Positions 12,001-18,700 of a DNA stretch of 64,000 nt are shown here, piece after piece. The stretch is from Streptomyces sp. NBC_01335. Lineage in GTDB: Bacteria > Actinomycetota > Actinomycetes > Streptomycetales > Streptomycetaceae. The notes under the pieces were generated by a model. That model saw nothing but the letters and a program-made list of their open reading frames with translations. It ran no database searches and was not told the origin of the DNA. The position numbers and the translations under genes are program-made. How positions within the stretch are numbered: position 1 is the stretch's first letter; every line of letters starts with the position of its first letter. The DNA lies in NCBI RefSeq assembly GCF_035953295.1, contig NZ_CP108370.1, positions 8,045,001-8,109,000 of the forward strand. The letters are read 5' to 3'.

Positions 12001-14929
12001 CCTGGACGTAACTCCCCGCACCGGAACCGAGGTCCTCGGGTCCCGCCATCCCCGCGGATTCCAGGGCCTCGGTGACGGGCCGGTCGTACCGCCCCATCAG
12101 ACTGCCCGGCACGTCGGGGCGGTGCGGCGCCGAGGCGTCCCGGGACTCGTCGCGCAGTCCGAGCTGGTGCCCGATCTCGTGGGCGAGGTCGTTCTCCGTC
12201 GCGTCGAGCAGCCAGGTGTGCTGCGACATCGCCAGGTCCGGGACCGGATTCCTGACGGACACTTCCAGGTGGGCGCCGTCCGGGGAGTCGGCGGGCACCA
12301 CGCTGACGTGCAGCTTGTCGCCGTTGGGCAGCAGGTGGCCCGGGGCGTTGAAGACCCGTTCCACCCCCTCGGCCATGCGCTGCCACATGTCCTGCCGGGC
12401 TTGTGACGGGAGGCCCTCGGCGCCGGTCAGGGCGATCTCCACGGTGAGGTCCGTGACCGGTACGCCCTCGTGGACGAAGCGGCGCACGTCGAAGCCCGAG
12501 TGGACGACGTACTGGGTGGTACCCGAACCGTCGCGGGACGGTGGCGCGGAAACCGGGTCGACCCAGGTGTGCTGCCGCCCCACCGGGGGCACCGCGGCCC
12601 TGGCCTCGGTCCATCCGGGGGCCGACGGACCTGCGACGGGGGAGACCCCGAGGGGAACAGCGGCCGGGGCGGCTGCCACGTCCACATCCACGTGCACGTC
12701 CGGGGTGGCTGCCGCTGCCAGGTCCCGGTCCATGTCCACGTCCATGTCCGGGGCAGGGGCCGTGTCTGCGGACAGGGATGCGGGGGGTGCCGGAGTGGCC
12801 GGCACCCCGCCCGTCTGTCGGCCGGCTGCGGCGGACGACGGCTGGTCGAAGCCCGGATCGAGCTCGGTCCCCGGGCCGGCTCCGGTAACGGCCTCGAAGG
12901 CGGCGTCCTGGACCGGAGAGTCCTCCGTGGTTCCCGGCACCGGCCGGGTGGAGCCGGTGGACGGGCGAGGCGAGCCGGGATCTGTGGTGGGCGAGGCGGA
13001 GGGCGCGGGTCGGTCGGCGGCGTCCGGCCGGTCGTCCGTCGCCCCCGTACCGGAGCCGCTCGCTGCGACACCGGTATCTACCCCGGCCTCGGTCTCCGTG
13101 CCCGGGACCCGCGTGTCCGAAGCTTCCGCGTTCGACTCGTCCGGGGCTGAGGCTTCCGCGTTCGAGTCGTCCGTGTCCGGAGCTCCCGTGTTCGAGGCCT
13201 TCGGGTCCGAGGCGCCGGTGGGGAGCGGTGCACCGCTCGGCGTGCTGCCCTTGGCGCCACCGCCGGACGTGGAAGGTGCGCCGCCCCCCGCCGCGGGTAG
13301 TTGCGCGCCGTGCGCCGGGGCGGGTGCGGGCGTGCCGCCGACTCCCGTACTCGTGCCCGACGGAACGATGGCGTTCTCGCCGGTGTCGCTCCCGGTCCCG
13401 GTGTCGCTCCCCGGGAGCGTGCGCGTGTCCACGTCGTCCCGCGTGAGCACGGAGGACCCGTCGCTCGTCCGCGCACGCTCGGGTGTCCGCACACCTCCGT
13501 CCGGGCCGCCGTCCGATCGGGTATCGCCGATCGCCGAAGTGCCCGGGAGCCCGGTCGTGTTCGGGCGAACCGCGCCGGTGTCACTGTTCCCTCCGACGCC
13601 TCCGACGCCTCCGACGCCTCCGACGCCTCCGACGCCTCCGACGCCTCCGACGCCTCCGACGCCTCCGACGCCTCCGACGCCTCCGACGCCTCCGACGCCT
13701 CCGACGCCTCCGACGCCTCCGACGCCTCCGACGCCTCCGACGCCTCCGACGCCTCCGACGCCTCCGACGCCTCCGACGGTCTCCGGCCGGCCTCCGGAGT
13801 CCGGGCGCGTGTCCGTTCGGGGGGCGCGGCCGCCATTGCTGATGGTGTCGCGGTCACCGTCGCCGGTGGTGTCGCGGTCACCGTCGCCGCCGCTGACCGT
13901 GTCGACCTCGATGTTCTTGAACCCCAGCCCCTCACCCAGCGAGTTGCCGAACTTCTCCGTACCGTCCTCGATCCCCTTCTCCACCACCGAACTGATGCCT
14001 GAACCGAGGAAGGTGTCCCAACTGGTGGTCCACTTGCCGTCGAAGAGCCCGCCGACGAAGATCTCCGCGACCGCCTCCGACGCACCGGAGACGAGGAAGT
14101 TGTCGCCGACGTTCGCGGCTCCGTCGAGGATGTTCTTCGTCTTCGTCTTCGGCGGGTTGGCGACCTTCGTGGTGATGTCCGAAAGGTTCTTGTCGAAGGG
14201 ATTGCCGCCCGGGTTGTCGAAGACGTTCCTGAACGCCTTCCCGAAGTTGTTCGTCACCGACGAGAACAGGCCGTGGAAGGCCCCGGCCAGTGCGCCGAAC
14301 GCGCCGTCCTTGAAGATCTGCCCCCAGTCGAACCCGTCGGGGCGTCGGCCCGCCGGGGCGAGAGTCATCATCGCCAGCCGCACCGCGAACGTCTGGAAGG
14401 CCTCCTGGAACGCCTCGGACAGGCTCGGCAGCAGGTGGGTGCGCTTGAGCAGAGTGTCCAGCGCGGTCAGGATCGCGACCCGGCTGCGCGCCTTCGCGAC
14501 AGCGACCTGGCTCGACGCGGAACCACCCGTGAAGATCGACAGGGCGAGGATGATCGCCAGTTCTATGAGGAGCCGCACCAGCTCCGCGATGATCTGCCAC
14601 TTCGACTCCATGATGTCCATGGAGCTCTTGATCCTGCCCTGGGCGATCGTGTCCAGCTGCCCGGCGAACTCCTTGAGATGGTTCGTACCGCCCTGGTCCA
14701 CGAACAGGTGCATCGCGCGGACGTAGTTGTCACCGACCTGTGGCGGCAGGGCCCGCCCCACCCCTGCCACGGACTGCTCGATCAGGTCGGACAGGTCCAC
14801 GACCCGCTTGCCCAGGCGGTGGTACGGCTCGTGGCTCGCGTAGGCCTTGTCCTCGTCCGCTTGGAGCATCCGCTCGCCGATGAGCACGAAGAGCAGGTTG
14901 TTCAGCTGGGGCGAGACCTGGATGGACAT
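11..14929 (-). CDS. Giant multidomain T7SS-associated putative effector (4972 aa)
   Basis: Last gene of the T7SS operon, starting 7 nt after the preceding small WXG-type gene. Seen: residues 1-110 are helical and WXG/LXG-like, followed by a hydrophobic stretch (about 112-136). A perfect VGG repeat covers about 385-447 and a PEI repeat about 1143-1163. HEIGHQLGLRD at 917-927 and HEVLHYLGLPD at 3922-3932 both fit HExxHxxGxxD, the zinc motif of snapalysin-type metzincins. Between them lie Ser/Thr-rich, beta-rich modules (about 1200-2800) and a long coiled coil (about 2990-3300). GNGECLLYA (Cys3439) with NHY (His3714) resembles an OTU cysteine protease. Near the C-terminus are GYHFASVV/TLEN (about 4407-4433) and MYS/TFHEY (about 4551-4561), which resemble exported-toxin domains I cannot name. 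Inference: a secreted polymorphic toxin-like effector. No dedicated immunity gene was recognised. The start has no strong RBS and may be translationally coupled. The reading frame is certain; the function is inferred. Confidence 0.85.
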   Translation of the reverse strand: MSIQVSPQLNNLLFVLIGERMLQADEDKAYASHEPYHRLGKRVVDLSDLIEQSVAGVGRALPPQVGDNYVRAMHLFVDQGGTNHLKEFAGQLDTIAQGRIKSSMDIMESKWQIIAELVRLLIELAIILALSIFTGGSASSQVAVAKARSRVAILTALDTLLKRTHLLPSLSEAFQEAFQTFAVRLAMMTLAPAGRRPDGFDWGQIFKDGAFGALAGAFHGLFSSVTNNFGKAFRNVFDNPGGNPFDKNLSDITTKVANPPKTKTKNILDGAANVGDNFLVSGASEAVAEIFVGGLFDGKWTTSWDTFLGSGISSVVEKGIEDGTEKFGNSLGEGLGFKNIEVDTVSGGDGDRDTTGDGDRDTISNGGRAPRTDTRPDSGGRPETVGGVGGVGGVGGVGGVGGVGGVGGVGGVGGVGGVGGVGGVGGVGGVGGVGGVGGVGGVGGVGGNSDTGAVRPNTTGLPGTSAIGDTRSDGGPDGGVRTPERARTSDGSSVLTRDDVDTRTLPGSDTGTGSDTGENAIVPSGTSTGVGGTPAPAPAHGAQLPAAGGGAPSTSGGGAKGSTPSGAPLPTGASDPKASNTGAPDTDDSNAEASAPDESNAEASDTRVPGTETEAGVDTGVAASGSGTGATDDRPDAADRPAPSASPTTDPGSPRPSTGSTRPVPGTTEDSPVQDAAFEAVTGAGPGTELDPGFDQPSSAAAGRQTGGVPATPAPPASLSADTAPAPDMDVDMDRDLAAAATPDVHVDVDVAAAPAAVPLGVSPVAGPSAPGWTEARAAVPPVGRQHTWVDPVSAPPSRDGSGTTQYVVHSGFDVRRFVHEGVPVTDLTVEIALTGAEGLPSQARQDMWQRMAEGVERVFNAPGHLLPNGDKLHVSVVPADSPDGAHLEVSVRNPVPDLAMSQHTWLLDATENDLAHEIGHQLGLRDESRDASAPHRPDVPGSLMGRYDRPVTEALESAGMAGPEDLGSGAGSYVQAGLRPRHLALLGALVGEVPPPGATTTGKGPLPTRFPPRAARERRAPDLTLGADPRAPRPVGGPLDETTSALAHGQPTTTSSPLPASLTTAVTSTTASVASPVSDGQPGPDVPKAEETVSAAVPPEGALPETAVPGTLEFTEKLEFTKTPGDPSDSLTAPKTPESPESPEFPKFPEIPEIPEIPEIPESKDLVEPEKSVPPPPPPSVYVRAYGSRQDGVVGLVQVEPLAAAVVDGVHRQILRSLGVVAPADDHPVLTRLQDVLSAEQMAINLPYLLSTAGHRVTIDVAGRGRAVDVRLGLSDPARSGRSGRLDPADPDVRVERRGQGGQETADTATSGTYRTVPVPWSGSFPILAAGAARAVNVSPSLSLTHNQYSSSTTVTHAVQSTTAQRSNELSQAYEFASGWEVRIDTPRLAPGDTWGPPERHGPVTVWFPEHLAVDDTSGDPLPAPARLDDLPVWGVDAVAEPQRLLEEAREVFRTELAGLSPTSVQDLETFLSEPTLRGTLPMQRRGGLYSPVLLDSSGRAIGMFKLTTTAVPGTPTRRSVDTKINLESHVVQTVKVDGQAKFTSGVALNVSVGPSLTQDTSRGHAAAATALGGSVVGKGGATWQTSESLSSGGTAAIMHAVRSNRSHLLTPTTVTHTLTLVRPGGGEVPHTFAPWAGGMQLRVLTAEDAQGTVPDAAARRALPSELENLQGIGITATPLEVTGTETLFQQAEQWLRTEGYLPAATHGRNRVLPDEALVQAQLSNLRRFEQARSEIGQRAATDAMVEGGHSLWLDRPTPTGTRRVQLRLSAVRDTRPEAVSRHVRTLPHIQGIGLATLGVPGTEQQATGYGLSAGFGAGVNFPAGSNGWTLGGAGDYLYAWQAGHAATVGAGVGHDQLFISSGQSSERFEIPARFSLDLYGESGDVPRVRFAELTAGADHAGPPPTSVAGHVTLSVPHHRTLAVPEGEEPRRTPPAPAAVIRPPRTAPGADNDADLLAMSGPDGTPLPSVVRLPDDALVDVVRGSGALRDAFRQVTAGPPAAPDDGGVLPLHNPPPAAPHAPGVVASVTRLVSESLAGQSPTDPTTVAHEVLLAATAPGTLTARAHQIFKSGYVIEGITLPGLGADQEYSVEIRGYLHHPTLMHGARQYLETGLSSNDTATQAQTVSTSHRLGFTGTASQGPKPTASPEPSSDSTASQGKPSPEASATQEKPDRPDRFGPSGAYGWTSKSDTADSLGSATAVNRTATESGQQHRIGADATYLVTVRRGTRNAVGNTFGVGSGTDVTLAVDVPRAVQFLMTDHQLRRDARWFGGLDDAPEQPAPPVASLRLPEHYTRTGELGLAGVLSVTQLDGTANAAPPGSGPGRQPVGPAGASDSSEPGDGTDAAPSDPLDGPERRDRLREELTALIEREAPGSTRPGHSSYLPGVRARIADYTSPSALRALPGRGPAGTQRFHFRHVALGGARLVEVTLTARPRPTPEQRATVRGTPAGAGTGLEQYHAHTAAATSHSTASTRQHAVTLNPTTQYPRPESDTRTDRAGPSLTASSTRTQTAKATESAENRFWLRTDSAADFEVGYDYTATVRSAPVVDWPLNYFGGVLENGLISFGDEDADLGTWITRTLTGRPESSVRVPARLTLRFTGSETTADDRVTQAPPQPALSANDPAGTGPFLPENRLVPTGPAPVFGFDAWEQLVGAIDAVAPDQAASFRAQTVSTSGEATAVRIGELVQAGEMALDWPRTTGGLTESMPGAWPTRTGPSGVPVLSVSLHNPRPTSDGGDVTLDRLRVDAVTAGSSLSSGTTGGVSFQGTYSADDPNRDLVGTTVPVLVQQPQGQGSASAVGGGRREWLKIGSTSLPTDGRGTRTYAVLADTHITVHGPDGTRHVTGTTTLRVQERDVLGHGITAPRPRPHVYDLPAMLADQDSADLRDWSRHPVTELPAVLRRGIEADDSAQLWLALGPDPDGGRLGRALFVASRTAALAGKPVELMIRTGDALRHWGFGADGALTTGPGVDPAVGRAWQAFGDQAVSLSEASRDQREARLHELELRPRQAEAHRLLADAADALAARELTAGTDRENLRTAREEAETRAKEVSDAERDRTHWTQAQSRLSGSVPELRERIASDERTEVALTTEVITVEAELGRIEGALQASRESEGTGEVVAAGVGTSGGTTGAASPEAASSPTPDAPGESSGSPERTASLEGRAERARLRIAQARARLREVRDGLTGDRRTLAEQTAALDTARTELTRARDRLTAARPRAAEARSEAEDREKGLREAEGEVAKAAALRDEALAGRDSLDRQVAATLREQSRLADVRTAAVGRLPALATALDEERNRAGVGTIPTPLSSLASTPARRPGRDAPPPAPRTVGDAPALSAAPALSAVPVVSEATSKPARKPKAPSADGSTHAGAGSEGAEGGRTKGGKAQDTKGKGRATKDADTTPGDDAATGEDTGGSVVSRRPRGRPVTTLGNGECLLYAFVGSDPQLVRDSLPALSGRAAQWLGDPARVRKDLRRIAESYTPRTTALPAHPHAHLVVAALRDHVERYLDTANAEGRLPVRIIGQLRRTRTAEFTEGLRSMRRPRLLELLGELGVDTVTHPTTFETEDLHARFRTSLDSPADDASAPPPPGGDTVTDQQMLDHLAARGLLPAPDELDDAELRRLLSASYPLSEAPFSREEFSAARETVRNWRQRWDGPQGELLLPLLAHAVGVETWIARIPEGGGEPTAFPTAGPEGAARRVELFYNGRNHYSASDAGPPPAVSGATPSQHPTSKAPRPRATSDLPGADGAEGRDHDGPPARRVPSPVARDTWAHRREGAPAGRLHTERFDPAADPLSAPPRPGTLGGAMTLVRASVRRVQAENGQWVRDFTVSLPIAPAPGIGAGRLAEFRDRMGGILDRYVNTGYALPGSGDQLHVGIELTEAPGHDEHITLTDGPEPGDADQRTWDLGHPDSVLLHEVLHYLGLPDEQRDEGFLFRIDDHAHAVHTSGVMATTGPVGELPHRYLAVIEQVAASGPVVRDHPWDAPPAAPAAAPDGEGPRPGTTDWPVSRAPFDSQEDLPSDLVFDADSLFDADDADGADEADGGSARSGDAAGTVPDDLRFSMDSLLRGNAVAGPSTGPGTLAGGGAVAGRRDRYAAWRARPHVVTAADYQVNTAAPGDDPLFRTLYPPSGPVLQPLAGDGSPDDPMMALPREEEHVIADPDLRVSNDRTLAIIGVGGHAQEAYATQAVITRAVTRLRAAGSGVSLATDGASLTVRTGEGPVTLLRVRPVFEGGRLPVEICRDFSASVLGGAHSYTVFRDPTTGVTAPVRMNAEDEMELTGTHLLAEAMATAATDPAEAAGAGPEWAARQMGRDPRTKGGRPPWFLPGEAYGGALRLDGPDPDRLRAVTDVARRIGVNQFAWAAVGEGYVVQSIGSPDASGGFGLDVNHAKPGDTRYSMPFGYHFASVVLESEDGSSQVTLENFARRRHIQTSIYSAIEEGLRAHGPQLEDLLGQVEQRIAASPADQDPPRRLEGMRRYIDALIRVRDGRAEVSRLEAAQPPGSDPSEELAMARRTVDMAEKSAGLHIIQLPPTMDARRWWHMKMYSRRPGETFHEYNASLLPDDPDATSAVFDPLTLVVLGQETPAPRDLEFTEGDKDLDGTASYRVAGATREVARLSLWNEEYGLRPPVVTLTGYGNGTRIPGFDRARRARETAGERVAVTAAEFERVLNESLGRLLSEPPSDERSRALVELQREAAGLDLPAGDPGTEPGAARRVLAARRRRVTLNVDAGRDPGTSGSVPPSAVFAAPGAWEPPAPPTPPVVPPWNGGSPTGPATPVDGWPEPSTDDRDFSLALWEGLRAAAPAMIWADGVAESLGFGWLVAEDVQGALAAWARDQLQVISTAYGTSLPEGDDLVSLDELDAVGVALTSGVRAQAVLMGGRLTVEEAALNDAQRIDVLLNRASSRAYADTLAALVAEGLALGIEIVGPGSERRAFGPRSGDPLRIRFDGATYTVQLPDPVQEE
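11441..11503 (-). repeat. 9-bp tandem repeat (about 7 units) encoding Pro-Glu-Ile
   Basis: Four exact copies of CTCGGGGAT (plus-strand reading) are followed by about three degenerate copies. In the giant protein they encode PEI repeats, then related PKF and PEF triplets, inside a Pro/Glu-rich linker. The in-frame 9-bp unit suggests slippage-driven length variation of the linker. Confidence 0.9.
13590..13778 (-). repeat. Perfect 9-bp tandem repeat, about 21 units, encoding Val-Gly-Gly
   Basis: CCTCCGACG (plus strand) is repeated about 21 times without an interrupting substitution. It encodes a VGG tract of about 63 residues in the giant protein, between the N-terminal T7SS-like region and the low-complexity linker. 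The absence of synonymous drift indicates recent or continuing expansion. Because the unit is a multiple of three, copy-number changes would keep the frame. Confidence 0.95.
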
Positions 14930-14936
14930 CGGGAGA

Positions 14937-15287
14937 TCAGTGCTTTCCGCCGTGGGAGCCGCTGCCGGAGGACCTGTGGATCGAGTCGAGAACGCCCGAC
15001 TGCGTGGAGAGGATGTTGCCCAGGTTCGCCAGGGTGCCGTCCGCCACTCCGACGATCGCGTCGGAGAGCGCCACGCCCGTCTCCACCGCGGCCTTGCGCT
15101 CCTTCTGCTCCTGCGGCAGTACCTCCTTCGCGTAACTGTCGTCCGTGCCGGGCCAGTCCCGCGTGAGGTTCACCGAGGAGACGAAGTCGTGCACGATCTC
15201 CCGTGCCAAGGCGCTGATCTGGTCGATCTGTCGCGAACCCGCCTGGAGCCTTCCAGGCTCGGCGAAGTAGGCGTTTCCTTCGGGCAT
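14937..15287 (-). CDS. Small WXG100-like T7SS protein
   Basis: 116 aa, predicted mostly helical, with WPG near the middle (the WxG turn of ESX proteins) and a Ser/Gly/His-rich tail. It follows the YbaB-like gene by 3 nt and precedes the giant gene by 7 nt, so the three are almost certainly co-translated. Known for T7SS: large toxins commonly need a small helical partner encoded just upstream to present the secretion signal. Inference: this is the targeting partner of the giant protein. It is distinct in sequence from the EsxA/EsxB-like pair further upstream in the operon. Family assignment rests on length, the WxG turn and context. Confidence 0.7.
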   Translation of the reverse strand: MPEGNAYFAEPGRLQAGSRQIDQISALAREIVHDFVSSVNLTRDWPGTDDSYAKEVLPQEQKERKAAVETGVALSDAIVGVADGTLANLGNILSTQSGVLDSIHRSSGSGSHGGKH

Positions 15288-15290
15288 CGC

Positions 15291-15740
15291 TCAGTCCTCC
15301 GTGTCGTCGCTGATCTCGTCCCGGAGCCGGCGGGCCGAGGGCCGTCCCTCCTCGGCACGCGGTCCCTCCAGCACCCCCGGCCCGAAAATCTTGTTCCAGT
15401 CGACGTCCACTCCCGTCAGTTCCGGCACTCCGGAACTGGCCGCGGTGAACGGCTCGAACGTCCGCATCACGCGGCGGGCCATCTGCGCCCTCGCTTCCTG
15501 GACCGTCTCCAGCACACTCACCGCGAGCTGCGAGGCCGCCATCGTGCGGTACTTCCCGTCGAGGAACTTCAGCGCCTGCAGATCGCCCTGCGCGGTGACC
15601 GTCACCTCCACGGACCGGTCCTGCGAGCGTACGGTGCAGCTGGCCCCGCTCAGTTCCGACTCGGCCCGCGCCACCGCGGCCTCGGTCGCCGCCAGTTCGG
15701 CCACCGCCTGCGCGAGCCGCTGCTCGATCGACTCCTTCAC
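15291..15740 (-). CDS. YbaB/EbfC-like protein
   Basis: 149 aa. The N-terminal half is a long helix rich in Ala/Glu/Arg, followed by a beta segment (VEVTVTAQGDLQALKFLD) typical of the YbaB/EbfC nucleoid-associated fold, then a second helix. A non-conserved acidic tail ends in DDTED. YbaB-fold proteins are small homodimers that bind DNA in several bacteria, and paralogues are frequent inside actinobacterial T7SS loci, where their role is unknown. The gene is tightly packed with the WXG-like gene (3-nt gap) and lies 57 nt after the AAWKG-type gene. Whether it binds DNA or acts as a secretion chaperone cannot be read from sequence. Confidence 0.7.
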   Translation of the reverse strand: MKESIEQRLAQAVAELAATEAAVARAESELSGASCTVRSQDRSVEVTVTAQGDLQALKFLDGKYRTMAASQLAVSVLETVQEARAQMARRVMRTFEPFTAASSGVPELTGVDVDWNKIFGPGVLEGPRAEEGRPSARRLRDEISDDTED

Positions 15741-15798
15741 CGCTGGACCTCCGTTCCGGCCACGCCACGAACCGCCTTCCCGATCGCGTTCGTACGCA

Positions 15799-18700
15799 TC
15801 ATCGTCCGATCACCGCGGGCGAGCCCCCTTCGTCGGTGCCCCAGACGTCTTCGTCCTCGGCGACCCAGCTGTTGCGCGCCCGGTCTCCGCTCTCGGTGGA
15901 CTGACCGGCCTGAGCGCCGCCGCCCCCGCCACCGCCGGGGTAGAAGGGGCTGGAACTCGTCGCCGTACCGCCCCGGGTGACACGGATCTCCTCGTCCTCG
16001 TCCGCGACGGCCCCGCGCGCCCGGGACCCCGACGCGCGCCTGCTGACGGCGCCCCCGGTCTCGGACAGCACATTGCGCACGCGTTCGGAGGAGCCACCGC
16101 CACCTCCGCCGCCCATCCCGCCCATGCCTCCGCCGCCCATGCCTCCGCCCATGCCGGACGGGTTCAACGGGACGCCGCTGGGCGACCCCGACGATCCGGA
16201 GGCCCCCTCGGCGGTGGCCGCGAGTGCTCCCGATGAGCCCCCGGGAGCGCCCAGCGCGCCTCCGGTGTACGGAGTGCTGTCGTAGTCCTCGTAAGCCGCG
16301 GTGTCGTCCAGGAAGGAACCGCTGCCGCCCGAGGAAAGGCCCCCCGAGGAAAGGCCCCCTGAGGAAAGCCCCCCCGAGGAGAGACCGTCATGGTTCAGCG
16401 AGGTGAGCGAGTCGAAGGAGGAGCCCGCGGTCCCCGGCCCCGACGAGCCGTTCAGCGAGCTCGAACCCGTGGTCGGGATGTCGGGGAAGTCCAGATCCAG
16501 GCCGCCGCCCAGTGACGAACCGTTGAGATCCGTCGTCGTGCTGGTCCCGTTCGGCGAGGTGGTGGTGAGAGCACCGGTGTCGGGATCGAGGACCTCCTTG
16601 GTCCCGTCCGGATACGTCGTGGTGAGGGTGCCGTCGGGGTTGAGGGTGGTGACGCTGCCGTCGGGGTTGGTGAAGCCGACGCCGCTGTTCAGGTGGCTGG
16701 TGGTGACGGTGCCGTCGGGCGCGGTGGTGGTGACCGTCCCGGTGGCAGGGTCGATCTTCTGGACCGTCCCGTCCGGGTAGGTCGTCGCCAGTGAGCCGTC
16801 GGGGTTCAGCTGGGCGGTGTTGCCGTCGGCCGTGGTGAACGCACCCGTGTGCGGATGGAGCGTGCTCTGGGTGACGGTCCCGTCGGGCGCGGTGGTGGAG
16901 ACGGCCCCGGTGTCCGGATCGAGAGTCTGGACGGTGCCGTCCGGCCGCGTCGTGGTGAGGGTGCCGTCGGGGTTGAGGGTGGTGACGCTGCCGTCGGGGT
17001 TGGTGAAGCCGACACCGGTGTTCAGGTCGCTGGTGGTGACGGTGCCGTCGGGCGCGGTGGTCGTGACCGTTCCGGCGGCGGGGTCGACCTTCTGGACCGT
17101 TCCGTCCGGGTAGGTCGTCGTCAGCGAACCGTCCGCGTTCAGCTGGGTGGTGCTGCCGTCCGGGTTGGTCAGGGCGTCGAGGCCGAGGCCGCCGTTGAGA
17201 TCCGAGGTCTTCCCGTCGTTCTTCGACGGCGAACCCGGCCCCGCCAGGTTCAACCCCCCGGTCAGACCCGCCAGGTTCGGGTCGGTGAGGCCGTTGAGAT
17301 CGGTCGTGGTGTCGGTTCCGAGTCCCCCGGTGCCGGGATCGCCGCCCAGTCCGCCGAGGCCGTCGCCCAGACCGCTGACGGCTTCGTTCAGCCCGTCGTT
17401 GATTCCGTCGAGCCCGCTGTTGAGGTTGTCGACGGACTCGCCCAGCCCGTCGTTGATGTCGTTCAGGCCCTTGTCGAGCCCGTCGCCCAACCCGTCCCCG
17501 AGACCGTTCAGGCTGTCGTTGAGCCCGCTGGTGACGTCGTTCAGGTTCTCGTTGAGCCCGTCGTTGATGTCGTTCAGATTCTTGTTGAGATTGTCGTTGA
17601 GGTTGTCGAAGTTGTCGCCCAGCCCGTTCCCGAGATTGTTGAGCGTGTCGTTCAGGGTGTTGCTGTTGTTCTCGGCCTCCTCCCGCGCGAGGTCGGCCTC
17701 GTCCTTCTGGTACTCCTCGGACAGCGTCGAGGTGTCCTTCGTCTTCAGCGGCTCGTCGAAGGCGTCCTGCACGTCGATCCAGGCGTTGTTCACATTGGTC
17801 AGCGCTGTTGTCGCCACCGGTATGAGCTGCGCCTCGATGTAGTCGTTCCACCGCTTGACGGCGGCCTCGCCGATCTTCTTCCAGTTCGCCGTGTCGTTGA
17901 GATCGCCGTAGACCGGATGGTTCTGCTTGAACGCGGCCGTCGACGAGTACGTGACGGTCGTCGAGTAGTAGCCCCCGGAGGTGTGCTGCTGGATGTGCGG
18001 GATGTTGTTCTCCAGCACCCACGCGGAGACCTGGTCGAGGATTTCCAGCACCGACCGGTGCGGGTCGTGCTCCCGCGTGTTCGCCCAGGTCGTCCACGCG
18101 TTGCGCAGGTTGGTGGCCTCGTCGATCAGCGTCTTCTGCGCCGAGATCAGCGCGTCGCTCAGCCGGGACTTCGGCACGTAGCCCGTGGGGCTGGTGTGGG
18201 TGCCGGTGTACGTGGCTCCGCCCATCTGCTCGACGTAGCTGTCGTAGTTCTTGTGCAACTGGTGCACCAGGTGCCAGAAAAGACCCGCGGCCTTGCCCCG
18301 CCACGCGGACTGTTCGCTGCCCAGGGAGGTCTCCCACTGCGCGAGGGCCGTCGCGTGCTCGTTGAAGAATCCCAGCGCGCGGTCGAAGGCACGGCCCGTC
18401 CGCTCGAACGAATCGAGGTCGACGGCCTCGTTGTTGAGCACCGCCAGTCCGCTGTACGAGAAGCCCCGGCTCGAACGGGTGTCGAGCAGTTCGTCCAGGG
18501 CCCCCTTCGACCCGCTGACGTACTGGCCCAGCGGGCCGAAGTCCCACTCGTCGCCGTAGTGGCCGGTGAACTCACCGCCGGCCATGGTCTCTCCCTGCTC
18601 CAGCAGCCGGGCCTGGCCGTTCGCGTCCGTCGGCACGCCGATGAAGACGATGCGGGCCCGCCGCATCGACACCCCGCCGTGGCTGCCGTCCCCGCCCGCG

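Noticed and set aside
1577..12614. Long open frames opposite or offset to the giant gene
   Set aside because: They are Arg/Pro/Gly-rich shadows produced by GC-rich third positions; none shows a family motif or RBS.
13590..13778. Possible CRISPR or microRNA-like array at the 9-bp repeat
   Set aside because: Units are contiguous without spacers and encode an in-frame VGG tract.
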